The notes under the pieces: generated by a model
What the model was told of the DNA's origin: nothing
The model's input: only the letters and a program-made list of their open reading frames with translations
Databases searched by the model: none
In this document: positions 7,280-15,347 of the stretch, in pieces
Position numbering within the stretch: the stretch's first letter is position 1
Layout: each line of letters begins with the position of its first letter
Program-made: the position numbers and the translations under genes
From: Georgenia satyanarayanai
GTDB lineage: Bacteria; Actinomycetota; Actinomycetes; Actinomycetales; Actinomycetaceae
Direction of reading: 5' to 3'
Assembly (NCBI RefSeq): GCF_900116375.1
Contig: NZ_UETB01000020.1
Location: forward strand, 1 to 41,444
Length of the DNA stretch: 41,444 nt

Positions 7280-8301
7280 ACGCCCTCGGCCTTCCGCGGC
7301 CGGGAGAGCAGTGCCTCGGTCATCGCGAGCACCGGCAGCCCCTCGTGGAGGACGGCGGCGACGGCCTGGCTGATCGGCAGGTCGACGTCGTGGGCGGCGG
7401 CCAGCTCGAGCACGGCGCGGCAGGACTTCACACCCTCGGCGGTCCCGCCGGTCGCGGCGACGGCCTCCTCCAGCGACATCCCCTCCCCCACGTGCCGGCC
7501 GAGGGTGTTGTTGCGCGACAGCCGTGAGGCGCAGGTCGCGACGAGGTCGCCGAGGCCCGCGAGGCCGGCGAAGGTCTCGGCCTGCGCGCCGAGGGCGAGC
7601 CCCAGACGGGTGGTCTCGGCCAGCCCGCGCGTGATGATCGTCGCGGTCGTGTTGTCCCCGAAGCCGGCGCCCTGGGCCATGCCGACGGCGAGCGCGATGA
7701 CGTTCTTCACCGCTCCGCCCAGCTCGACGCCCACGACGTCGGTGTTCGTGTAGGGCCGGAAGTAGGGGGTGGCGCAGGCGTGTGCGACCCGAGCGGCAGT
7801 GGCCTCGTCGCTCGCGGCGACGACGGTGGCCGTGGGCTGGTGGGTGGCGATCTCGCGGGCGAGGTTGGGCCCGGAGACGACGGCGACGCGGCGCTCCTCC
7901 AGGCCGAGCGCCTCGCGCAGCACCTCGCTCATCCGCTCGTGGGTACCGAGCTCGACGCCCTTCATGAGGGAGACGACGACGGCGCCCGGCTCGAGCCCGT
8001 CAGCGGAGCCGGACAGCACCGCGCGCACCGCCTGCGACGGGATGGCGACCGCGACGACGTGGGCGCCGGCGAGCGCGGCCCGCAGGTCGGTCGTCGCCGC
8101 GACGCCGCCCGGCAGGGTGACGCCCGGCAGGTACCGCTCGTTGCGGTGCTCCTCGGTGATCTCGCGGCAGGCCTCGGGCGAGCGGCCCCACATGGTGACC
8201 TCGTTGCCGGCGTCGGCGAGGACGGCGGCGAAGGTCGTGCCCCAGCTTCCGGTGCCGAGGACCGCGGCGCGCGGGGCCGGGGCGGTGGTCGTGCTGGTCA
8301 T
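7276..8301 (-). CDS. gpsA: Glycerol-3-phosphate dehydrogenase (NAD(P)+)
   Basis: GpsA reduces dihydroxyacetone phosphate to sn-glycerol 3-phosphate, the backbone for phospholipids. The 341-residue protein has the Rossmann motif VLGTGSWGTTFA near the N-terminus, the VSGPNLAREI segment, the catalytic lysine in GGAVKNVIALAVG, and the DNTTATIITRGLAE and GLGDLVATC blocks. It overlaps the upstream plsC by 4 nt (ATGA), so the pair is probably translationally coupled. The pairing is sensible because PlsC acts downstream of glycerol 3-phosphate acylation. It is convergent with the AMIN-like gene. Confidence 0.96.
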   Translation of the reverse strand: MTSTTTAPAPRAAVLGTGSWGTTFAAVLADAGNEVTMWGRSPEACREITEEHRNERYLPGVTLPGGVAATTDLRAALAGAHVVAVAIPSQAVRAVLSGSADGLEPGAVVVSLMKGVELGTHERMSEVLREALGLEERRVAVVSGPNLAREIATHQPTATVVAASDEATAARVAHACATPYFRPYTNTDVVGVELGGAVKNVIALAVGMAQGAGFGDNTTATIITRGLAETTRLGLALGAQAETFAGLAGLGDLVATCASRLSRNNTLGRHVGEGMSLEEAVAATGGTAEGVKSCRAVLELAAAHDVDLPISQAVAAVLHEGLPVLAMTEALLSRPRKAEGV

Positions 8302-9080
8302 GCATCCCTCTCGGTGCGGGCGGCGCGGCGGGCGCGCTTGCGGTCGGCGCGGGCGGCGAGCTCGGCGGCGTGCGGGTCGCCGTCGCGGCGAGTGTCGTAG
8401 ACACGGGCCGGGGGCTCCTCGCCCCGCAGGCCGGCGAGGATCTCGGTGACCGCGGCCATGACGCGCTCGGTCGCCTCGCGCAGCGCCTCCTGGTCGTCCT
8501 CGCGGCCGTACAGGTCCTCCAGCGGCACGGGCGGGCCGGCCTCGACGCGCACGGTGCGGCGCGGGACCACGTGGAGCGTCCGCCCGTAGCGGGCCAGCAC
8601 GTCCTGCGGTCCCCACTGCGCGACCGGCACCACCGGCACCCGCGCCGAGAGCGCGAGGCGGGCCACGCCCAGCCGCGCCGTCATCGGCCACAGGTCGGGG
8701 TCACGGGTGAAGGTGCCCTCGGGGAAGATCCCCACGCACACGCCCTGCGCGAGCGCCTGCCGCGCCGGCTCGAGCGCCGTGATCGCCGAGGCGCTGTCCC
8801 GTTCGACGGGGATCTGCCCGGCCTTGCGCAGCACCCAGCCGACGACCGGCACCGCGAAGAGCGTGTGCTTGGCGAGGAACCGCGGCGCGGCACCGTGGTT
8901 GTAGAGGTAGTGCGCGAAGACGAGCGGGTCGACGTTCGTCAGGTGGTTCCCGGCCGCGATGAAACCGCCCTCGGCGGGCAGGTGCTCGGCGCCGCGCCAG
9001 TCACGGCGCATCGTCACCCGCAGCAGCGGGCGCAGCAGCCCCGCCACGGCGCGGTACATCGGGGGCACGGGTCTGGTCAT
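8298..9080 (-). CDS. plsC: 1-acyl-sn-glycerol-3-phosphate acyltransferase (PlsC family)
   Basis: The 260-residue protein transfers an acyl chain to lysophosphatidic acid at the membrane. It has the HX4D catalytic motif (NHLTNVD, H46 and D51), IPVERDSAS and the substrate-binding FPEGTF (119-124), and VVPVAQWG. The C-terminal tail is basic (RADRKRARRAART). The ATG follows TACGAT by 6 nt with no Shine-Dalgarno, so it is likely the leaderless first gene of the plsC-gpsA unit. Confidence 0.92.
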   Translation of the reverse strand: MTRPVPPMYRAVAGLLRPLLRVTMRRDWRGAEHLPAEGGFIAAGNHLTNVDPLVFAHYLYNHGAAPRFLAKHTLFAVPVVGWVLRKAGQIPVERDSASAITALEPARQALAQGVCVGIFPEGTFTRDPDLWPMTARLGVARLALSARVPVVPVAQWGPQDVLARYGRTLHVVPRRTVRVEAGPPVPLEDLYGREDDQEALREATERVMAAVTEILAGLRGEEPPARVYDTRRDGDPHAAELAARADRKRARRAARTERDA

Positions 9081-9140
9081 CCGGGGATCGTATCGCCGGG
9101 CCCGGCGCCCCCCGGCGGTGGACACCCCTCCCCCGACCCG

Positions 9141-9203
9141 CCAATTGGTGAGTTGTGCGACGCCCCGGGCGCCGGCGGCGTCGGTCAGCCCACCAGGTGC
9201 GGA
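9141..9203. repeat. Dispersed hairpin repeat, copy B
   Basis: Left arm TTGGTGAGTTGTGCGACGCC (from 9145) faces a right arm GGCGTCGGTCAGCCCACCAG; pairing is imperfect with a G/C-rich loop. The right arm runs into the last codons of the DUF916-type gene (stop at 9185), so the hairpin forms at the very 3' end of that minus-strand transcript. Related to copies at 3985 and 12501. Confidence 0.65.
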
Positions 9204-10213
9204 GCCGGCGGACGGGTCGGGACAGGGCGGCGCGCGGCGCGCCGCCGCCGCACGACGCGGACGACGCCGACGGCCACCCGCCCCAGGAGGAGGACGACGA
9301 CGGCGGCCGGCACCCACGGCACGGCAACGGCGGAGACGGTGGCCGTCTCCCGGACGGCGTCCGGGCCGGTGCTGAGGCGCGCGAGCACGGACACGTCGGC
9401 GGTGAGGACGCCCCACGCCGGTACGTCCGGCAGGACGAGGGACTCGGGCACGCCCGGCGCGGTGAGCGCCGAGGCGCGCAGCCGGTCACCGGGCATGAGC
9501 TCGGGCAGCGGCACGGTCGCGGGTGCCGCGGCGAGCGGGCCGAAGGGGCTGCTCACCGTGACGGCGGACTGCGGCGCGAGCCGGGCGTTGCCCTCGTTCG
9601 CCACGGTGAAGTCCACCCGGGTGTCCCCGGACCAGAAGTTCCACCACGGGGCATCACGGGTGAGCGTGAGGTCGGAGACGGTGACCGCTGGCGCGAGGTC
9701 GCCGGGGACCCGCAGGTAGACGCGGCTGGCGACGCGGGCCTCGACGAGCACCCGCTCCCCCGCGCTCGTCGTCTCCTCCCGCGGCATCGAGACGACCACG
9801 CCGGCCACGTAGTCGCCGGGCTGCTCGTTCCCGGGGACGGTGACGGTGAACGGGACGGCGCTCTCCTCGCCGGGCCCGAGGGTGACGCGCGCCGTGTCCG
9901 GCGTGATCCAGGCGCCCGCGAAGCGCGGGGTGTCCTCGGCCAGGAGCAGGCCGAGGTCGCCCGAGGGCGTGGTGACGGCGTCGGTCGCCCACACGTCCAC
10001 GGTGATCTCCTCCGCGCCGCGGTTGCGGACGAGCACGGTGTCCTCGTGCGTCTGCCCGGGGTCGAGGGTGAGGTCGAAGGCCTGCCGCGGCCCGTCGTCG
10101 TCGGGGGCGGGCAGGACCTCCCAGGCGGCGGGCGGCGGGGTCTCCTCCGCCGCGGCGGGAAGAGCGACGAGGGCGGCGGCGAGGAGCGCGGCCGCGGTGG
10201 CAAGACGTCTCAT
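9185..10213 (-). CDS. Membrane-anchored DUF916-type (WxL-interacting, peptidoglycan-binding) protein
   Basis: The 342-residue protein has a signal peptide (to about residue 23), two beta-sandwich-like regions, and a C-terminal membrane helix (about residues 300-322) followed by an arginine-rich cytoplasmic tail. The N-terminal ~130 residues (FDLTLDPGQTHEDTVLVRN, PGDYVAGVVVS) match the pattern of DUF916/WxL peptidoglycan domains. In Firmicutes such proteins hold WxL-domain proteins on the wall. It has a strong Shine-Dalgarno (AGGAGG, 7 nt before ATG). It follows the esterase gene by 65 nt on the same strand, so the pair looks like an operon in which this protein tethers the esterase. Confidence 0.75.
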   Translation of the reverse strand: MRRLATAAALLAAALVALPAAAEETPPPAAWEVLPAPDDDGPRQAFDLTLDPGQTHEDTVLVRNRGAEEITVDVWATDAVTTPSGDLGLLLAEDTPRFAGAWITPDTARVTLGPGEESAVPFTVTVPGNEQPGDYVAGVVVSMPREETTSAGERVLVEARVASRVYLRVPGDLAPAVTVSDLTLTRDAPWWNFWSGDTRVDFTVANEGNARLAPQSAVTVSSPFGPLAAAPATVPLPELMPGDRLRASALTAPGVPESLVLPDVPAWGVLTADVSVLARLSTGPDAVRETATVSAVAVPWVPAAVVVLLLGRVAVGVVRVVRRRRAARRPVPTRPPAPHLVG

Positions 10214-10278
10214 GGGAGTCCTCCTGGGTGGGTGAGGCGCCGGTGCGGGAGGGGTGCCCTCCCGCACCGGCGGACCTG

Positions 10279-12132
10279 CTAGAAGACGGTGACGGTCACC
10301 CGGGCGACGTAGTCGCCGGGCACCGTCGAGGTGGGAGCGTGCAGGAGCAGCTCCCCGCCGACCGTCGTCGTGCCACGACCACCGCCGGGGGCGGCCGAGG
10401 CGAGGGTCGTGCCCTCGGTGAAGCCCTCACCGGGGGCGACGGGCTCCCCGGCGGTGACCTCCTGGGTGGGCGCGGCGGACAGCACGCGGGGGGTGACCCC
10501 GAGGTACTGCCCCTCCAGCACCGCGGCCCCGGCCCGGAAGTCGGTCACCTCCGCGGTGAGCGACCAGCCCGGGTCGGCCGGGCGGGTGTCGGCCACCGTG
10601 ATGGTCGGCAGGTCGCCCGACGCCGCGAGGTGGCTCAGCCCGGTCTCGAGCGCGGCCGTCCCCAGATCCACCTGCTCGGCGCCGACCGCGACGGCGAGGC
10701 CACCGGACTCGGGGATCGAGACCTCGACGTCGAAGCCGTCCGTCGTCTGCCCGGTCACCGGCTGGGTCGCACCGCGGACCTGGGACATGAGCCAGTCGTG
10801 GGTGACCGGGTTGTTGTAGGCCGGGACCCAGGAGAAGTGGCCGCTGAGCGGGATGCTCGGCCCGTCGGCGTCCGGCGGTGTGCCGGTCGTGCCCTCCTCG
10901 AAGATCGTCACGAGGTGGTGGGCACCGATGTCCTGCGCGGCCCGGCGCTGCTCGGTCTGCAGCGCAACGGCCTCGGCGCGCGGGAGGTTGCCCGCCCACC
11001 GGCGCTGGACGACGTCGACCCCGAGCTCCTCGAGGGCGGCGACGCTGTCGTAGACACCCTGCACCGGCACGGTGCGGTCGTCCTCGGAGTGGAACTGCCA
11101 GATCGGGACGTCCACGAGCTCCGCCAGGCCGGGGTTTGCCCCGGGGCCGTAGGCGACGGTGACAGCTCCGGCGAAGACGTCGGAGTCGTCGACGAGGAGG
11201 TTCCACGTGCCGATCGAGCCCAGGGACAGGCCCGTGATGTAGACCCGGTCCGGGTCGATCGGGAGCGTCTCCTTGGCGTGCTCGACCATCGCGAGGAGGC
11301 CGGCGCGGCCCTCCTCGTCCTGCCACGACAGGTCGGGGTGACGCTGCGGCGCCAGGACGAAGGCGGGGTGCTCGGCCTGCGCCTCGGGCTCGGCCCAGGA
11401 GGTGACGAGCCGGTTGGCGAGGAGCTGGGCGGCGTTGTCGGTGCCCGACTCCCCCGACCCGTGGAGCGCGAGGACGAGCGGGTAGAGCCGTCCGTCGTCC
11501 TCCCCGTCGCGGACCGCCTCGGGCTGGAAGAAGCGGTAGGCGAAGTCCGAGCCCTCCCCCGTCCACTGCTCGACGGAGAACTCGTCGACGACGCCGCGGT
11601 CGACGGCGGTGTTGACGACCGTCGTGGACCGGGCCGGGACGGTCTCGTCGTCGCCGACGAGGTCCTCGGTCTGCTGCACCGAGTAGGCGCCGTCGAGCGG
11701 GTACTGGTTGTTGATGCCCGTGTAGAACAGGACGCCGGCGTTGGCGTCGTAGCGGGAGAGCTCGAGGATCACCCACTCACCGCTCGTGCCGGCCCGGTCC
11801 GGGGAACGCTCCGGCTCGTCGCTGAGGTACGCGTGGGTGACGGTCCGCTCCCCGGTGCTCGTGTTGCCGGGGGTGGAGCCGACGAGCCGGGCGGTGACGG
11901 TGAACGCCTCGGGGTCCAGCGGCACGTCGCCGAAGTCGAGCTCCTCGGAGTACTGGACCGCGAGCGCCGTCACCTTGGCGCCCTCGTCGAGGGTCTCGAC
12001 GAGGACGACGGCGTCGCTGATCTGCGCGTCGGCCGGCGCGGCGAGCGCCGGGGCCGCGCCGAGCAGACCGAGTCCGAGGGCCGCGACGGCCGTGGTGCCG
12101 ACCGCCCGCCCTCGTCTGATGGGAATTGTCAT
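10279..12132 (-). CDS. Secreted esterase: Ig-like N-domain, alpha/beta hydrolase, WxL-like C-domain
   Basis: The 617-residue protein has a cleavable signal (residues 1-32, ending APALAA). Residues ~35-180 resemble the EstA-type Ig-like N-terminal domain. Residues ~190-455 are an alpha/beta hydrolase with oxyanion HGSGESG, nucleophile elbow GLSLGSIG (S303), acid near D351 (HSEDD) and base H432 (SGHFSW). Residues ~465-617 look like a WxL-type wall-binding domain: PGWSLTAEVTDF, a GQYLGVTP segment, and the ending GDYVARVTVTVF. The substrate is not known; related catalytic domains include polyhydroxyalkanoate depolymerase-like and general carboxylesterases. Shine-Dalgarno GAGGA precedes the ATG, and a good promoter lies 147 nt upstream. 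Confidence 0.8.
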   Translation of the reverse strand: MTIPIRRGRAVGTTAVAALGLGLLGAAPALAAPADAQISDAVVLVETLDEGAKVTALAVQYSEELDFGDVPLDPEAFTVTARLVGSTPGNTSTGERTVTHAYLSDEPERSPDRAGTSGEWVILELSRYDANAGVLFYTGINNQYPLDGAYSVQQTEDLVGDDETVPARSTTVVNTAVDRGVVDEFSVEQWTGEGSDFAYRFFQPEAVRDGEDDGRLYPLVLALHGSGESGTDNAAQLLANRLVTSWAEPEAQAEHPAFVLAPQRHPDLSWQDEEGRAGLLAMVEHAKETLPIDPDRVYITGLSLGSIGTWNLLVDDSDVFAGAVTVAYGPGANPGLAELVDVPIWQFHSEDDRTVPVQGVYDSVAALEELGVDVVQRRWAGNLPRAEAVALQTEQRRAAQDIGAHHLVTIFEEGTTGTPPDADGPSIPLSGHFSWVPAYNNPVTHDWLMSQVRGATQPVTGQTTDGFDVEVSIPESGGLAVAVGAEQVDLGTAALETGLSHLAASGDLPTITVADTRPADPGWSLTAEVTDFRAGAAVLEGQYLGVTPRVLSAAPTQEVTAGEPVAPGEGFTEGTTLASAAPGGGRGTTTVGGELLLHAPTSTVPGDYVARVTVTVF

Positions 12133-12278
12133 GACTGCACATCCTCACTTCATCGTGGTGATGACGTCCTGCGACTGGATGCCGTTTCACACGCGCACAC
12201 AGGCCGCGATCACATCCGGATTTGCGAAATGTCGGCGGACGACGTCGTCCAGCACGATCACGCCCCCCGACGAGCGAG

Positions 12279-12307
12279 ACGTTAGCGGCCTTTATCGGTC
12301 ATGACAA
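12279..12307 (-). promoter_or_regulatory. Promoter of the esterase/DUF916 operon
   Basis: On the minus strand, TTGTCA (-35, 12302-12307) and TAACGT (-10, 12279-12284) are separated by exactly 17 nt. This is the best sigma-70-type promoter in the window after the sugar operon. The start would be near 12272, leaving a leader of about 140 nt before the esterase ATG. Confidence 0.7.
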
Positions 12308-12500
12308 TGGCGTGTCCGCGGGGCGCGCACCCAAGTGACGCGCCGGGTGAATGACAGTGCTGTAAGGTCGCCGTCTTTTGATTGTCCGAAACCGTCGAAA
12401 AGGGCCCGACAACCACTCGACGTCCTTTTTGTCATCCAGCGTTCGACGCATTTCACGTGCCCATCGGAATGATTCTTCCGCGGGCGCGTGCCGCCTCCGG

Positions 12501-12573
12501 CCCCGAGCTTCGCGATGGTGATCTGACCGGCGCCTCGGGCGCCGATCACGTCAGTCGACCCACCAGCTGCGAC
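12501..12573. repeat. Dispersed hairpin repeat, copy C
   Basis: It ends TCGACCCACCAGCTGCGA, nearly identical to the right arm of copy A, and contains GGCGCC-TCGG-GCGCC in the stem centre. It sits about 30 nt past the stop of the minus-strand response regulator, a terminator position. Its left arm (GATGGTGATC) is more diverged than in copies A and B. Confidence 0.65.
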
Positions 12574-12602
12574 GGTGAGGGGGCGGCGCGTGGCGGGCGG
12601 GC

Positions 12603-13208
12603 TCAGATCCAGCCGTGGCGGCGGGCGACCTGGACGGCCTCGTGGCGGTTGGCCGCACCGAGCTTCATCGCGGCGGCCGAGAGGTAGTTGCGGACGGTCC
12701 CGGGGCTCAGGTGGGCGCGCTGGGCGATCTCCTCCACGGGCGTGCCGTCCGCGGCGAGCTCGAGGACGTCGGCCTCGCGCGGGGTGAGCGGGGAGTCGCC
12801 CGCGCTGATCGCCTCGGCGGCGAGCTCGGGGTCGACGTAGCGCCCACCGGCCTGGACCTGGCGCACGACGTCGGCGAGCACCCGCCCGGAGACGGTCTTG
12901 GGCAGGAACGCGGAGACGCCCGCCTCGAGGGCCCGCTTGAGGTAGCCGGGCCGTCCGTGGCTCGTGACGATGACCGAGCGGCAGCCGGGGACCTCCGCCG
13001 CGAGCTGCTGGGCGACGGCGATCCCGTCCAGCCCCGGCATCTGCAGGTCGAGGACGGCGACGTCGGGGCGGTGGTGCCGGCCCGCGGCGACCGCCTCGGG
13101 CCCGGACGCCGCCTGCGCGACGACCTCGATGTCCTCCTCCAGCCCGAGGAGTCCGGCGAGGGCGTCGCGGATGAGGTTCTCGTCGTCGGCCAGGAGGATG
13201 CGGATCAT
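12603..13208 (-). CDS. LuxR/NarL-family response regulator
   Basis: The 201-residue protein has a receiver domain (acidic pocket ADDEN, phosphoacceptor Asp in VAVLDLQMPG, Thr in IVTSHG, Lys in LPKTV) and a C-terminal LuxR helix-turn-helix (LTPREADVLELAADG, then HLSPGTVRNYLSAA). It should be phosphorylated by the histidine kinase encoded immediately upstream, with which it overlaps by 4 nt (ATGA). It is the last gene of the ATPase-permease-kinase-regulator unit. The likely target is its own operon, as for LnrJK- and DesKR-type systems; this is inference. Confidence 0.92.
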   Translation of the reverse strand: MIRILLADDENLIRDALAGLLGLEEDIEVVAQAASGPEAVAAGRHHRPDVAVLDLQMPGLDGIAVAQQLAAEVPGCRSVIVTSHGRPGYLKRALEAGVSAFLPKTVSGRVLADVVRQVQAGGRYVDPELAAEAISAGDSPLTPREADVLELAADGTPVEEIAQRAHLSPGTVRNYLSAAAMKLGAANRHEAVQVARRHGWI

Positions 13209-14449
13209 GGTGCGCCCATCGTGCCACCGCCGGCGTCGACGTCGCCGCGGCCGAGCGGGACGCGCGCCCGCAGGGTGAAGGAGCCACCGGAGGACTCGGT
13301 CGTCACCGTGCCGCCGAGGCCGGAGAGACGCTCGGACAGGCCGACGAGGCCGGAGCCGGTGGACGGTGGCCCGGTGACGCCGTCGTTGACGACGGTCAGC
13401 TGCCCCAGGCGCTGCCCGCCCTCCTCGACGACCGCGACGTCGATGGTGCAGGTCGTGGCCGCGGAGTGGCGCACGACGTTCGTCGCCCCCTCGCGCACCA
13501 CCCACGCCAGCGCCGACTGGACCCGCGGCGGCAGGGCGGTGTCCTCGCCGATGACCCGGGTGCGCACGCCGGCCGAGCGGAGCACCGAGCGCGCCCCGGC
13601 GACCTCCGTGGCGAGGTCCGCCTGCCGGTAGCCGGCGACGACGGCGCGCACCTCGCGCAGCGAGTCGCCTGCCAGCTCGCGGACCTCGAGCATCTGCTCG
13701 GCGGCCCGCTCCCCCTGGCCCCGGCGGCTGAGCTCGGCGCCGAGCTCGCTCTTGAGCGCGATGGCGGACAGCGCCCGGCCGACGACGTCGTGCAGGTCCC
13801 GGGAGAAGCGCAGCCGCTCCTCGGCGACGGCGAGGCGTGCGTGGAGCTGGCGCGTGCGCTCCTGCTCCCACACGACCCCGAGCATCCACACCGAGATCCG
13901 GAAGCTCGGCGTGATCGCGACCATGACGACGCCGAAGAGCATGAAGGTCGGCACGACGAGCGGCCAGTCCATCGCCGGACGGTTGGCCAGTGCGGCGACC
14001 GCGCTGGCGGCGAGCGCGAGCGGGAGGAGCACCGGGGAGGTGAGCACCGGCGTCACGGCGAAGAGGCACGTGGCGAGGGCCACGAGCACGGCCCCGCCCC
14101 TGCCGGCCCACCCCATGTCTGCGGCTGGAGGCAGTCCGAGCATCGCGGCGACCACGGCCGCGCCCGCGACGGCGAGCAGCAGCACCACGGGCCCGCGCGG
14201 CAGCGGTGTGCTGTCACGGAAGGCGGTGACGCCCTGGCGGATGACGAGGATCGCCAGGCCGGCCTCGAGGGTGACGAGGCCGGCGTAGGCGGTGAACGCG
14301 ACGACCCGCTCCTCGTCGAGCTCGGTGGTGCCGATGACCGAGGCGGCGAGGAGCGGGACGAAACCGAGGAGGAGGTAGAGCGTCCAGCGGGTGTACGTCT
14401 CGAAGCGCTCCGGGCCGGTGCGCCGGCGCCACGAGTCGACCATTCGCAT
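13205..14449 (-). CDS. Sensor histidine kinase (HisKA_3 type)
   Basis: This 414-residue membrane kinase has about six hydrophobic helices in residues 20-190, a short coiled segment, then the HisKA_3 phosphoacceptor in FSRDLHDVVGRALSAIALKSELG and an HATPase domain with the GSGLVGLSERLSGLGG ATP-lid region. The lack of an extracytoplasmic domain suggests sensing within the membrane. It is DesK-like in design. GAGAGGA precedes the ATG at 14449; a second in-frame ATG lies two codons later. Position between an ABC-2 permease and its response regulator implies control of that exporter, as in linearmycin-resistance modules. Confidence 0.9.
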   Translation of the reverse strand: MRMVDSWRRRTGPERFETYTRWTLYLLLGFVPLLAASVIGTTELDEERVVAFTAYAGLVTLEAGLAILVIRQGVTAFRDSTPLPRGPVVLLLAVAGAAVVAAMLGLPPAADMGWAGRGGAVLVALATCLFAVTPVLTSPVLLPLALAASAVAALANRPAMDWPLVVPTFMLFGVVMVAITPSFRISVWMLGVVWEQERTRQLHARLAVAEERLRFSRDLHDVVGRALSAIALKSELGAELSRRGQGERAAEQMLEVRELAGDSLREVRAVVAGYRQADLATEVAGARSVLRSAGVRTRVIGEDTALPPRVQSALAWVVREGATNVVRHSAATTCTIDVAVVEEGGQRLGQLTVVNDGVTGPPSTGSGLVGLSERLSGLGGTVTTESSGGSFTLRARVPLGRGDVDAGGGTMGAP

Positions 14450-14484
14450 GGACGCATCCTCTCAGCAGTCGCGGGGTGGGACCG

Positions 14485-15309
14485 TCAGCGGCGCGGCTCC
14501 CACCGCATCCAGCGCCGGGTGGCGAGCCCGCCGAGCACGATCCACAGGGCGAGGGCCGCGAGCGGCTGGGTGACGTCGGCCAGCGCACCCGACGCGACCG
14601 TCCCGTCCAGCGCGACGGCGCCGAGGCCGTGCTGCACGAGGGCGACGACCGGGTACATCGGCGTCCACTGCGCGACCGTCTCCAGGGCATCGGGCATGAC
14701 GTGCAGCGGGATCGCGAGCCCGGACAGCGCGGTGGCGACCATGAGGATCGGCAGCGTGGTCAGCTGCGCGGTCTCGACCGTGCGGGTGAGCCCCGCGGAG
14801 GCCGCCGCGAGCAGGACGAAGAGGACGACACCGCCGACGACGGCGGCCGCGACCCACAGCGGGTTCTGCACCGTGGGCGCCTCCAGCCACACGGCCATCG
14901 CGACGACGCCGAGGACGAGCTGGGCGAGCAGGACGAGCACCGCCGGGGCGGCGGTGGCCGTGATGATCTCGCCGCGGGAGACGTCGCCGGTGAGCAGCCG
15001 CTTGAGGACGAGCTCCTCGCGGCGGGCGACGATCGTCGTCGTGAGGTTGTAGTAGACGACGATGACGAGCGCGAGCGCCACGAGCGAGGTGAGGAGCATG
15101 CCGGCCACGGCGGAGCCGCCGCTGTCCGGCGTCATCCCGAGGGAGGCGAAGAGGAGCACCGTGAGCGGGGCGAGGGCGACGGCGTTGAACAGCGTGGTGC
15201 GGTTGCGCACGAGGAGCAGCAGCTCGGCGCGGACGAGTGAGAGCATGCGGGCCGGGCGCGAGGCTCGGGGGGCGGAGGCGGTGGCGGGCTTGAGGGCGGT
15301 GGTGGTCAT
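14485..15309 (-). CDS. ABC-2 type exporter permease
   Basis: The 274-residue protein has about six membrane helices and the ABC-2 pattern: a cytoplasmic N-terminus ending RAELLLLVRNRTTLF, an early REELVLKRLLTGDVSRGEII loop that contacts the ATPase, and a C-terminal helix ending in basic residues. It should form a dimer with the ATPase encoded just upstream. The substrate is unknown; drug or lipid-like antibiotic export is usual for this module type. A Shine-Dalgarno-like GAAGGGAC lies about 8 nt before the ATG. Confidence 0.88.
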   Translation of the reverse strand: MTTTALKPATASAPRASRPARMLSLVRAELLLLVRNRTTLFNAVALAPLTVLLFASLGMTPDSGGSAVAGMLLTSLVALALVIVVYYNLTTTIVARREELVLKRLLTGDVSRGEIITATAAPAVLVLLAQLVLGVVAMAVWLEAPTVQNPLWVAAAVVGGVVLFVLLAAASAGLTRTVETAQLTTLPILMVATALSGLAIPLHVMPDALETVAQWTPMYPVVALVQHGLGAVALDGTVASGALADVTQPLAALALWIVLGGLATRRWMRWEPRR

Positions 15310-15347
15310 GGTCGAGGTCCCTTCGGGGCAGGTCTGACGGGAGCGGT

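Larger units (their letters stand above)
12133..12602. other. 470-bp intergenic region between esterase operon and response regulator
   Basis: No gene is supported here. The segment is less G/C-rich than its surroundings, with TTT/AAA runs near 12290-12450. It holds the minus-strand promoter of the esterase operon (12279-12307), a leader of about 140 nt, and hairpin copy C (12501-12573) just past the response-regulator stop. The stretch 12310-12500 has no feature I can name. Confidence 0.6.

Noticed and set aside
12133-12272. Riboswitch in the 140-nt leader of the esterase operon
   Set aside because: No known riboswitch core motif is visible, and the leader shows no strong terminator or anti-terminator pair.
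10228-12285. A 685-residue plus-strand open frame opposite the esterase
   Set aside because: Antisense shadow: repetitive Arg/Gly/Asp/Val composition, no domain, and the esterase on the other strand has full catalytic motifs and a promoter.
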